Source: JABFRJ01 sp963847145 | Lineage (GTDB): Bacteria > Pseudomonadota > Alphaproteobacteria > Rhizobiales > Hyphomicrobiaceae | DNA length: 64,000 bases | Direction: 5' to 3' | NCBI GenBank assembly: GCA_963847145.1 | Contig: CAWJYN010000004.1 | Location: forward strand, 62,001-126,000 | Shown: piece by piece, positions 50,249 to 58,900 of the stretch | Layout of the letters: each line of letters opens with the position of its first letter | Position numbering within the stretch: position 1 is the first letter of the stretch | Program-made: the position numbers and the translations under genes | Notes under the pieces: generated by a model | The model's input: the letters and a program-made list of their open reading frames with translations, nothing else | Databases searched by the model: none | Told to the model about the DNA's origin: nothing

Positions 50249-51052
50249 ATGTGCCGCTGGGTGGCCTACCAGGGTGAGCCGGTCTTCTTGGAAGAATTCG
50301 TCTCCCGTCCCTGCCAGAGCTTAGTGGCGCAGAGCCGCCACTGCCGCGAAGCCAAAACAGAGGTGAATGCCGACGGCTTTGGCCTCGGCTGGTACGGAGA
50401 GCGCGCCCGCCCCGGCACTTTTCGTGATATTCGCCCCGCATGGAGCGACGAGAACCTGCTGTCGCTGGCCCATCAGATCCGCTCACGGCTCTTTTTTGCC
50501 CATGTCCGTGCCTCCACCGGCACCGCGACCACGCGCGCCAACTGCCATCCTTTTACGCACGGCCCCTGGCTGTTCATGCACAACGGCCAGATCGGCGGCT
50601 ACGACCGCATTAAGCGCCGCGTCGATATGGCAATCCCCGATGAGCTGTTTACCGATCGCGCCGGCACGACCGATAGCGAGGCGATCTTTCTGCTCATGCT
50701 GGCCAACGGCCTCGAGGACAATGCGCAACGGGCGGTAACACGCACGCTGGCCATGATCGAAGCCGAGATGCACAAGGCCGGCATCTCAGAACCTTTGCGC
50801 TTCACGTCAGCCTTCACCGACGGCCGCACGCTCTATGCCGTGCGCTATGCGTCCGACCTGCAACCGCCGACGCTGTACACCCGCGCCGTTCCTGAAACCG
50901 GCGGGATGCTGGTGGTTTCTGAACCGCTCGATGACGGGCAAAAGAACTGGACCGCGGTGCCGCGGCAGAGTTTTGTCACCGTGGTGGATAGTGTGCTGGC
51001 AGTGGTCCCGCTGTCACTGCGCGCAGCGGCTGCCGAGCCGGCGCTGGTCTGA
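50249..51052 (+). CDS. Class II glutamine amidotransferase (YafJ/EgtC-like)
   Basis: A 267-residue Ntn-type amidotransferase. The catalytic Cys is Cys2 in MCRWVAYQGEPV, exposed on removal of Met1. Supporting motifs are NADGFGLGWYGE, LFFAHVRASTG, and HGPWLFMHNGQIGG with the oxyanion-hole Asn/Gly. TTDSEAIFLLMLANGLED follows. The protein consists only of the glutaminase domain, as in YafJ and EgtC. It may release ammonia or hydrolyse a gamma-glutamyl group; EgtC acts in ergothioneine synthesis, but no egtB or egtD lies nearby. GGGGAG lies about 8 bases before the start. Neighbouring genes give no pathway hint. Confidence 0.87.
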   Translation: MCRWVAYQGEPVFLEEFVSRPCQSLVAQSRHCREAKTEVNADGFGLGWYGERARPGTFRDIRPAWSDENLLSLAHQIRSRLFFAHVRASTGTATTRANCHPFTHGPWLFMHNGQIGGYDRIKRRVDMAIPDELFTDRAGTTDSEAIFLLMLANGLEDNAQRAVTRTLAMIEAEMHKAGISEPLRFTSAFTDGRTLYAVRYASDLQPPTLYTRAVPETGGMLVVSEPLDDGQKNWTAVPRQSFVTVVDSVLAVVPLSLRAAAAEPALV

Positions 51053-51139
51053 TGCAACACCGCTGAGCCTTGTACCAGTTAGCCGAGCCAGGGTGCCACC
51101 TACGTGGGCGGTGATCCGTATTCGTCATGCGGACAGAAC

Positions 51140-51172
51140 GTTGGGTTAGGCGTACGTCGCGCCGTAGCCAAC
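51140..51172. repeat. Intergenic hairpin, GTTGGGTTA type, copy 1 of 2 here
   Basis: GTTGGGTTA pairs with the closing GTAGCCAAC across a GGCG/CGCC-containing loop. It belongs to the same family as the palindrome at 52-95 and the hairpin at 51195-51229. It lies between the amidotransferase and typA genes, which are convergent. Confidence 0.55.
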
Positions 51173-51194
51173 AATTGCGGATGGCGCCAGCCAT

Positions 51195-51229
51195 GTTGGG
51201 TTACGCCGCTGAAACGCAGCTAACCTAAC
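51195..51229. repeat. Intergenic hairpin, GTTGGGTTA type, copy 2 of 2 here
   Basis: GTTGGGTTACGC pairs imperfectly with GCAGCTAACCTAAC. It is the third member of the dispersed element seen in this window and stands 20 bp before the typA stop codon. Confidence 0.55.
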
Positions 51230-51248
51230 CAAAAGCTGCGCCGGTGCC

Positions 51249-53075
51249 TCAAGCAGCCCCTGCATCGCGGCTACGCTCGAACCGCTTGCGCTCGTTCGGA
51301 TCGAGGTAGCGCTTGCGCAGACGGATCGACTTCGGTGTGATTTCCACCAACTCATCGTCCTGGATATAGCTCATCGCTTTTTCGAGCGACATGCGGATCG
51401 GCGGGGTGAGTATCTCGTTCTCGTCCTTGCCGGCCGCACGCACGTTGGTTAGCTTCTTACCTTCGACGACGTTGACAACGAGGTCGTTGTCGCGGCTGTG
51501 CTGGCCGATGATCATGCCCTCATACACGCGCGTTTGCGGGTCTATCATCATGGCGCCGCGCTCTTGCAGCTTGAACATGGAGTAGACGGTCAATTCACCC
51601 ATCGCGTTCGAGATCAGCACGCCGTTGACGCGGCGGGGTATGTCGCCCTTGTGCGGCGCATAAGCGTGGAACAGCCGGTTCATCACGGCGGTGCCGCGTG
51701 TGTCGGTGAGCAATTCGCCCTGGTAGCCGATCAGGCCACGGGTCGGCACATAGAACACCAGCCGGTTGCGGCCGCCGCCCGAGGGGCGCATCTCGTTGAG
51801 TTCGCCTTTGCGCTCAGAAAGCTTTTGCACGACGACGCCGGAGTGCTGCTCATCGACGTCGATGATCACTTCCTCGATGGGCTCCATCTTCTGCTTGGTG
51901 GTCTCATCGATTTTCATCACGACCTGCGGCCGTGAGACGGTGATCTCGAAACCTTCACGGCGCATGTTCTCGATGAGGATGCCCAACTGCAATTCACCGC
52001 GGCCGGCCACTTCGTAGCTGTCGCCGCCAGTGCTTTCGGTGATGCGGATTGCGACGTTGCGCTCGGCCTCCTTGAGCAGGCGATCGCGGATAACGCGGCT
52101 CTGAACCTTGTCGCCTTCCTGGCCGACGAACGGGCCGTCGTTGATGCGAAACATCATCGACAGCGTCGGCGGGTCAATCGGCTGCGCCTGGATCGGCGTG
52201 GTGATCGACGGGTCGCACAACGTGTCGGCAACAGTTGATTCCGTGATGCCGGCGATGGCGATGATGTCGCCGGCGAAAGCCTCTTCGATGGCGGTGCGCT
52301 CGAGGCCGCGGAAAGCAAGAACTTTAGTTACGCGCTGCGTTTCGATCAGCGTGCCGTCGCGGCGGAGCGCCTTAATGGTCTGCCCCGGCTTGACCGAGCC
52401 CGACCAGATGCGGCCCGTCAGAATGCGGCCGAGATACGGGTCTGCTTCCAGCGTGGTGGCCAGCATGAGGAACGCGCCATCGTGGGCAACGGGCGGCGGC
52501 ACATGCTTGAACACAAGCTCGAACAGCGGCGTCAGGTCGCCCTTCGGGCCCGCAGGGTCGGTCGCCATCCAACCGTCGCGGCCGGAGCCATACAGCGTCG
52601 GGAAGTCGAGCTGCTCAGGGGTCGCATCGAGGCCATCGAACAGATCGAAGATTTCATTCAAGACGGCATCGTGACGCTCGTCGGGCCGGTCAATTTTGTT
52701 GATGACGACGATCGGGCGCAGGCCGAGCTTGAGGGCTTTCGAGAGCACGAACTTCGTCTGCGGCAGCGGGCCTTCCGACGCGTCGCAGAGCAGCACCACG
52801 CCGTCGACCATGTTCAGAATGCGCTCGACTTCGCCGCCGAAGTCGGCGTGCCCCGGAGTGTCGACGATATTGATGCGGCAATCATTCCATAAGATCGACG
52901 TGCACTTGGCCAGAATGGTGATGCCGCGCTCACGCTCCAGATCGTTGGTATCCATCGCCTGCTTCTCGACCTTCTGGTTTTCCCGGAAGGCACCAGACTG
53001 CTTGAGCAAAGCATCGACGAGCGTCGTTTTGCCGTGGTCGACGTGCGCGATAATCGCGATGTTGCGCATTTGCAT
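51249..53075 (-). CDS. typA: Translational GTPase BipA/TypA
   Basis: A 608-residue ribosome-associated GTPase of the EF-G superfamily. The P-loop is AHVDHGKTTLVDAL at residues about 10-23, switch II is DTPGHADFGGEVERILNM, and NKIDRPD is the G4 motif. Domains II to V follow, with the BipA-specific C-terminal domain including LTDTRGTAVMNRLFHAYAPH. BipA assists 50S assembly and growth in cold or stress. Length is as expected. It lies alone on the minus strand between the amidotransferase and the J-domain gene. Confidence 0.97.
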   Translation of the reverse strand: MQMRNIAIIAHVDHGKTTLVDALLKQSGAFRENQKVEKQAMDTNDLERERGITILAKCTSILWNDCRINIVDTPGHADFGGEVERILNMVDGVVLLCDASEGPLPQTKFVLSKALKLGLRPIVVINKIDRPDERHDAVLNEIFDLFDGLDATPEQLDFPTLYGSGRDGWMATDPAGPKGDLTPLFELVFKHVPPPVAHDGAFLMLATTLEADPYLGRILTGRIWSGSVKPGQTIKALRRDGTLIETQRVTKVLAFRGLERTAIEEAFAGDIIAIAGITESTVADTLCDPSITTPIQAQPIDPPTLSMMFRINDGPFVGQEGDKVQSRVIRDRLLKEAERNVAIRITESTGGDSYEVAGRGELQLGILIENMRREGFEITVSRPQVVMKIDETTKQKMEPIEEVIIDVDEQHSGVVVQKLSERKGELNEMRPSGGGRNRLVFYVPTRGLIGYQGELLTDTRGTAVMNRLFHAYAPHKGDIPRRVNGVLISNAMGELTVYSMFKLQERGAMMIDPQTRVYEGMIIGQHSRDNDLVVNVVEGKKLTNVRAAGKDENEILTPPIRMSLEKAMSYIQDDELVEITPKSIRLRKRYLDPNERKRFERSRDAGAA

Positions 53076-53345
53076 GGGTATGAGACCTTAAGAACAAAAG
53101 GCAAACGGCGCGCCGCTCGATGGAAGCGGGCGTGGCACGAGTGGGTACGACCGGCCTGGATTGCGCGTGCCCCTAGCATAGAAGGGATGGCATGGCCAGC
53201 GGGGCCCCGGTCGCAGGTGTGGCGCCAGACGGGTGGTTCAAGACTGCGGGCTCGGCAGCTGGCCGGCTTGCACACTCCTTGCTCTTAGGTTGGCGGAGAG
53301 CAATTTTGTGTCCCGCTTCAGGACACCAGCCCAGGATACCGGCCC

Positions 53346-53954
53346 ATGTTCGAACGCAATCGCCCCGAAGCTCACGAACAAGGCGCCGTTGCCGTCGAAA
53401 TTGCACTCGATGATGGCACCGCTGATGCCGGCAAGCTGCTGATCCCCGCGTCGCGGTCGGTATTTGATGTGCTGAATGGTCCGGCATTGTTTCTTGAATT
53501 TGAGCCGTTCGATGGCGAACGGCGGTTTATTGCAAAATCGGCGCTGAAGGCGGTCAAGCTGCTGGCAGGTGCCAAACCACAGAACCTTGCGCAAAAGGTG
53601 CGCGACCTCGACAGCTTTGATCCGCATACGGTTCTTGGGGTCGTTGTCGGCGCCACGTGGGATGACATTCGCGCGGCCTATCTGGCGCGCGCCAAAACCT
53701 ATCACCCGGATCGGTTCTCCGGCGTTGAGCTGCCGGCTGAGGTATCGGCCTATCTGTCGAGTATGCTGCGCCGGATCAATGCGGCCTACTCGGCGCTCGA
53801 AACGGCCGAGCAGTCACGCAAGGCGGTCGCTGGCCGCCGCCAGTCGCTGGTCTACTCATCGGGTGCACGCGCCGCACCGCAACCGGTCACGCCTTCAAGC
53901 GGAACCGCTGCAGTTTCCCCGTCGCTGTCTTCGGTAACGCGTCCACAAACTTGA
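53346..53954 (+). CDS. J-domain protein with N-terminal extension
   Basis: A 202-residue protein. Residues 1-85 form an uncharacterised beta-rich region (AVEIALDDGTADAGKLLIPA, then EFEPFDGERRFIAKSALKAV). A DnaJ-type J-domain covers about 90-155: DPHTVLGVVVGATWDDIRAA, the HPD tripeptide at 120-122 in AKTYHPDRF, and a final helix MLRRINAAYSALETAEQ. It should stimulate Hsp70 ATPase. The N-terminal domain, found in other alphaproteobacterial J-proteins, may bind a specific client. The C-terminal 20 residues are low-complexity and are encoded in the 68 bp shared with the end of the convergent ligase gene. Confidence 0.85.
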   Translation: MFERNRPEAHEQGAVAVEIALDDGTADAGKLLIPASRSVFDVLNGPALFLEFEPFDGERRFIAKSALKAVKLLAGAKPQNLAQKVRDLDSFDPHTVLGVVVGATWDDIRAAYLARAKTYHPDRFSGVELPAEVSAYLSSMLRRINAAYSALETAEQSRKAVAGRRQSLVYSSGARAAPQPVTPSSGTAAVSPSLSSVTRPQT

Positions 53955-55593
53955 GCGAGCGCGGATACTTGTAAGGCGCGATCGTCGCCTTCACATGCTC
54001 TTGCAGGGCTTTCGCGAGCGCATCGTCGCCCGTCATGCCGGGCCGCAAGACCACATGGGCCTCCACGATCTGGCCGCGCTCGTTGTCAGCCACTCCGATC
54101 ACGCCGCACTCCAGCACGCTTGGGTGCGCCAGCAGTGCGGCCTCCACTTCCGGCCCAGCGATGTTGTAGCCAGCTGAGATGATCATATCGTCATTGCGCG
54201 CCGCGTAGTGAAAGCGTCCGTCGGCGTCACGCCAGAACGTGTCGCCCGTCAGGTTCCAGCCATCGCGCACATACGCCTTTTGCCGATCGTCCGCCAGATA
54301 GCGGCAGCCTGTCGGGCCGCGCACCGCGAGACGTCCCATCTCGCCCACCGGTGTGTCGCGCATATCGTCATCGACCACGCGCACCTCGTAGCCGCTGACC
54401 GCGCGGCCGACTGTGCCAGCGACATTGTCGTCGAGACGGTTGGAGCAGAAGATGTGCAGCATCTCGGTCGCGCCGATGCCGTCGAGAATGGGTTTTCCGG
54501 TCCTGGCCCGCCACTCATCGTGCACCGGCGTCGGGAGTGTTTCGCCAGCAGAGATAGCCACGCGTAGCGACGAGAGATCTGCACCTTTGGCCATTGCTGA
54601 CAGCATCACGCGATAGGCCGTCGGCGCCGTACAGCAGAACGTGGCATTGTAGGTTTCGATGATCTCAATCATGTTCTGCGGCGATGCATTCTCAAGCAGC
54701 GTGGCTGTTGCGCCAAAGCGCAGCGGAAAGATCGCCAGCACACCGAGGCCAAACGTGAACGCCAGCGGCGGCGAGCCGACGAACACGTCATCGGCAGTAA
54801 TCTTGAGCACTTCGCGCGCATAGCCGTCCGCAATGGCCAGCAGATCGCGATGAAAATGCATCGTCGCTTTCGGCTGCCCGGTCGTGCCTGATGTAAAGCC
54901 CAGCAACGCGACATCGTCGCGGCCCGTCTTAACCGCCTCGAACGTGACTGATTTGCTGAGGGCACTGCGGTCTAGTTCCGCATCGTGATTTGAAGAACCG
55001 TCGAAGCTCACAACTTTGCGCAGATAGGCGCTGTCTTTCGCGCATGCGACAAGCTCGTCCGTCATGCGGCTGTCAGTCAGCGCAAGGCTGATCTGCGCCT
55101 TGTCGACGATCTTGGCGAGTTCACTTGCACGCAGCATCGGCATCGTGTTGACGACCACGGCACCGGCCTTCGTTGCCGCCAGCCACGCAGCAACGAGTGC
55201 AGGATTGTTGCCTGACCGGATCAGCACGCGGTTGCCGGGCTTCACACCAAAGTCTTCGACGAGGGCATGGGCCAATCTGTTCGACCAGTCGGTCAGTTCT
55301 TTGTACGTGCGCCGCCGGCCGTTGCCGATCAGCGCGACGCGGTCACCGAAGCCGCGCGCGACCATTGCGTCGGTCAATTCGACGGCGGCGTTGAGCTGCT
55401 CTGGATATTGGAATTCGGGCCGCTCGAAGATCAGGTCGGGCCACTGGTCGGCGGGCGGCAAATGATCGCGCGCGAAGGTATCGACGTGCGCTGACGGGCC
55501 AAGCCCGGCCGCCCCCAAGCGCGGACGTGCGGGCGGCTGGGTCACCGCAGGCGCGCGCGCGATTGATCGTCCGCCAAACCATTTGCTGAGCAT
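53887..55593 (-). CDS. Acyl-CoA synthetase, benzoate/2-aminobenzoate-CoA ligase-like (ANL superfamily)
   Basis: A 568-residue AMP-forming ligase. The signature loop is LGFTSGTTGQPKATMHFHRD, and the adenine/ATP-binding part is DGIGATEMLHIF. The hinge and C-terminal lid begin DGWNLTGDTFWRDADGRFHY, then DDMIISAGYNIAGPEVEAAL, ending PKTATGKLQRFRLKA with the catalytic Lys in TGKLQR. The sequence around NTMPMLRASELAKIVDKAQI resembles 2-aminobenzoate- and benzoate-CoA ligases, so an aromatic acid is the likely substrate, although no ring-cleavage genes flank it. The start at 55593 was chosen over 55641 because a GGAG lies upstream and the MLSKWFGG start is natural. The 3' end overlaps the convergent J-protein gene by 68 bp. 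Confidence 0.86.
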   Translation of the reverse strand: MLSKWFGGRSIARAPAVTQPPARPRLGAAGLGPSAHVDTFARDHLPPADQWPDLIFERPEFQYPEQLNAAVELTDAMVARGFGDRVALIGNGRRRTYKELTDWSNRLAHALVEDFGVKPGNRVLIRSGNNPALVAAWLAATKAGAVVVNTMPMLRASELAKIVDKAQISLALTDSRMTDELVACAKDSAYLRKVVSFDGSSNHDAELDRSALSKSVTFEAVKTGRDDVALLGFTSGTTGQPKATMHFHRDLLAIADGYAREVLKITADDVFVGSPPLAFTFGLGVLAIFPLRFGATATLLENASPQNMIEIIETYNATFCCTAPTAYRVMLSAMAKGADLSSLRVAISAGETLPTPVHDEWRARTGKPILDGIGATEMLHIFCSNRLDDNVAGTVGRAVSGYEVRVVDDDMRDTPVGEMGRLAVRGPTGCRYLADDRQKAYVRDGWNLTGDTFWRDADGRFHYAARNDDMIISAGYNIAGPEVEAALLAHPSVLECGVIGVADNERGQIVEAHVVLRPGMTGDDALAKALQEHVKATIAPYKYPRSLKFVDALPKTATGKLQRFRLKA

Positions 55594-55964
55594 CGGCTGA
55601 TCTCCACCCTGCGCTGTCCTGCCACCATCGATCGCAGTCAACCATAGCGGACGGGAAGTTCAATCGCGCCGTCGGCATGCCCGGTCGGCATGTATGTGCA
55701 CAGCCGTTTACTTTTGGTTTGGCCAGACAACAGCGGCGACCGGCCGAGCGCAGATCTGGCTCGTTTGAATTGTGGCTGAAAAGCGCCAGTAACTGCGTGT
55801 TTTACGCGTGTTATCATAGCCTTGCGCAGACAGGGTCAAAGAATTCTTAACTTCTGTAGTCTACACCCTATGATTGTAACAAGAAAAAATACCCGCTCAA
55901 TTTGAACTAAATCTCCCCCTCCCCCACGTCTCCCCTCCGCACCCCTTCTAGGACCCTGATCCCC
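55594..55964. other. AT-enriched intergenic region before the giant adhesin gene
   Basis: A 371-bp gap between divergent genes. The 3' part (about 55800-55910) is much richer in A and T than its surroundings, including AAAGAATTCTTAACTTC and AACAAGAAAAAATACC. It must contain the adhesin promoter; a low-GC, bendable region here could bind H-NS-like proteins (inference). No small RNA or other gene was recognised. Confidence 0.5.
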
Positions 55965-58900
55965 ATGGCCACGACGTCCAACACCGCCCCTTCCGTTGTC
56001 ACGCTTGCCCAGTCCGCAGCGTCTGTGAAAGCGCCTGCAACTCCAACGGCATTCAAAGTCAATGTCGATCCGGCCAGCGTCGTGGGCACCCACCGGGAAG
56101 GTCAGGATCTCGTCATCAACCTGGAGAACGGCCAGAAGAAGCGGATCCAGAACTATTTCGCCAATGGTGTAACCTTCAACGAGGTGGAATTCACGGGTGC
56201 CGAAGCCGCGTCGGCACCGGGCGCACCATCGCTGTTTGGCGGGCTGTTTTCATCAGGCGAGGAAAGCGCCGGCAGCCTAGGCGGCACTGCCGGTCTTGCT
56301 GCTCTCGCGCTTGGCGGCGTGGTCGCTGCAGCAGCCGGTGGCGGAACGAAATCAAGTGCAGGCAGCAGCAGCTCCGCTGCGGCCACCGGCATCACGGCCA
56401 ATGCAAACGGCACCGTCTCGGTAGCGGGCGCCGCAACGCCAGGTGCAAGCGTGAAGGTCACCTATCCAGACGGTACCACAAGCAACGCCGTTGCTGGTAC
56501 CGACGGCACCTATTTCGCCACCTCCACCACGCCACAGACGTCGGGCGCGGTAACCGTCGCAATCAAGGAACCCAACAGCGCGACCACCAACACCAGCACG
56601 ACCACCTTCAAAGATGCAACGGCACCGCATGCGCCCGCCGCCGCCTCCACCACATCCAATGCAAATGGCACTCTGACGGTCGCCGGCGCTGCCGAGCCGG
56701 GCTCCACCGTGAAAGTCACCTTCCCGGATGGCACCTCGGCAAGCGTCACAGCTGATGCCAACGGTGCTTACACCGCCACATCCGCCAAACCCCAACCCAG
56801 CGGCAGCGTCTCGGTATCCGCCACGGACGCCGCCGGCAACACGTCGCCCACAGCAACATCAACCTTCACCGACATGACCGCGCCGCTCACACCAGCCGGC
56901 ACGACGGTCACGCCCAACGCCAACGGCACACTGACAGCAGCTGGCTCCGCTGAACCGGGCTCGATGGTGAAAGTCACTTTCCCAGACGGAACGATCGCTA
57001 GCGTCACCGCCAGCGCAGCTGGCACCTATTCCGCCACCTCGGCTGCGCCACAAACCTCCGGCGCAGTCTCTGTCAAAGCAGTGGATGCATCCGGTAATGC
57101 ATCAAACGCTGCCATTGCAACCTTCACCGACACCGCTGCACCCGCCACGCCAGCTGCCACGGCCATTACACCCAACGCCAACGGCACGCTGACCGTTTCG
57201 GGCATCGCCGAGCCGGGCTCGACCGTGCAAGTCACGTTCCCAGATGGCACCATCGCCAACATCACCGCCGCTGCCAATGGCACCTATGCTGTAACGTCCA
57301 CTGCGCCTCAAACGAGCGGAGCCGTCTCGATCAAAGCAACCGACGCTGCTGGCAACGCGTCGTCCGCCGTCAACACCACATTCGCCGACACGACGGCACC
57401 CGTCACACCAGCCAGCACCATCACGACCAATGCCAACGGTACGCTCATGGTCTCCGGCACAGCAGAGCCGGGCTCGACTGTGAAGGTCACCTTCCCGGAC
57501 GGGACGTTTGCGAGCATCACGGCCGGTCCGTCTGGCGCTTATTCCGCGACGTCATCCGCACCGCAAACCACAGGCTCCATCTCTGTCAAGGCAACCGACT
57601 CCGCCGGAAACACATCGCCAGCCACGACAACTGCGTTCACCGACACCAAGGCGCCCGCCGCGCCCACTGGCACCACTGTCACACCGAACGCAGACGGCAC
57701 CCTTAGCGTCGCAGGGTTTGCTGAACCAGGCTCGACCGTGAAAGTCACGTTCCCTGACGGCACTATTGCGATTGGTATCGCCGGCCCCACCGGCAGCTAC
57801 AACGCCACGTCAGCCGCGCCGCAAGGGACCGGCCAAGTCAAAGTCGCAGCAACAGACACTGCCGGCAACACGTCAACCGCCGTTGGCCTTCCCTTCGTCG
57901 ATACCGGCGCACCGGCAAAACCAGCGATCACCGCCGCTGGCAACGCCGACGGCACTGTCACCGTCTCCGGCACCGCCGAGCCCGGCAGCACGGTAAAAGT
58001 CACGTTCCCGGACGGCACGACCGCGAGCGTGATCACGCCAAACGGTGTGTTTGCTCTGACCTCCGCTGCCAGCCAGCCCTCGGGCCCGGTCTCTGTTATC
58101 GCCAAGGACGCGGCCGGCAACGTCTCGCCAGCTGCGACCAACGCTTTTGCCGACACGACGGCACCAACCAAGCCAAGCATGGCCACCACAGCCAATGCCG
58201 ACGGTACACTCACCGTCTCCGGCAACACAGAGCCCGGTGCATCCGTGAAAGTCACGTTCCCGGATGGCACCAGTGCCAACATCATTGCCGGGCCAAGCGG
58301 TACCTACAGCGCCACGTCAGCCGACAGCCAACCGTCGGGCACGGTGTCGGTTGCCGTCAAAGATGCGGCCGGCAACGCCGCGCCTGTAGCCAGCACCGGC
58401 TTTGCAGACACCACCGCGCCGATAAAGCCTTCGCTTGCCGCCGCAGCCAATGCCGACGGCACGCTCACCGCATCCGGCACTGCCGAGCCCGGCAGCACCC
58501 TAAAGGTCACCTTCCCAGACGGCACAACCACCACCGTCACGGCAACGGCCGCTGGCACCTACGCCGCCAGTTCGACCGCACCGCAGCCGTCCGGCAGTGT
58601 GTCCGCCATCGCCAAAGATCCAGCTGGAAACGCCTCACCCGTCGCGTCGAGCGCCTATGCCGACACGACCGCGCCGGCCAAACCCACCGCCGGCGTCGCC
58701 GCCAACGCGGATGGCACGATCACGGTCTCTGGGTCTGCCGAACCCGGCAGCACGATCAAGATCACCTATCCCGATGGCAGCACGGCGACAGCCACCGCTG
58801 GCCCTGCTGGCACTTACGCCGTCACCTCGCCGAACAACCAACCGTCAGGCAACGTGTCCGTCGTCGCCAAAGATCCGGCCGGCAATACATCGTCGGCCGC

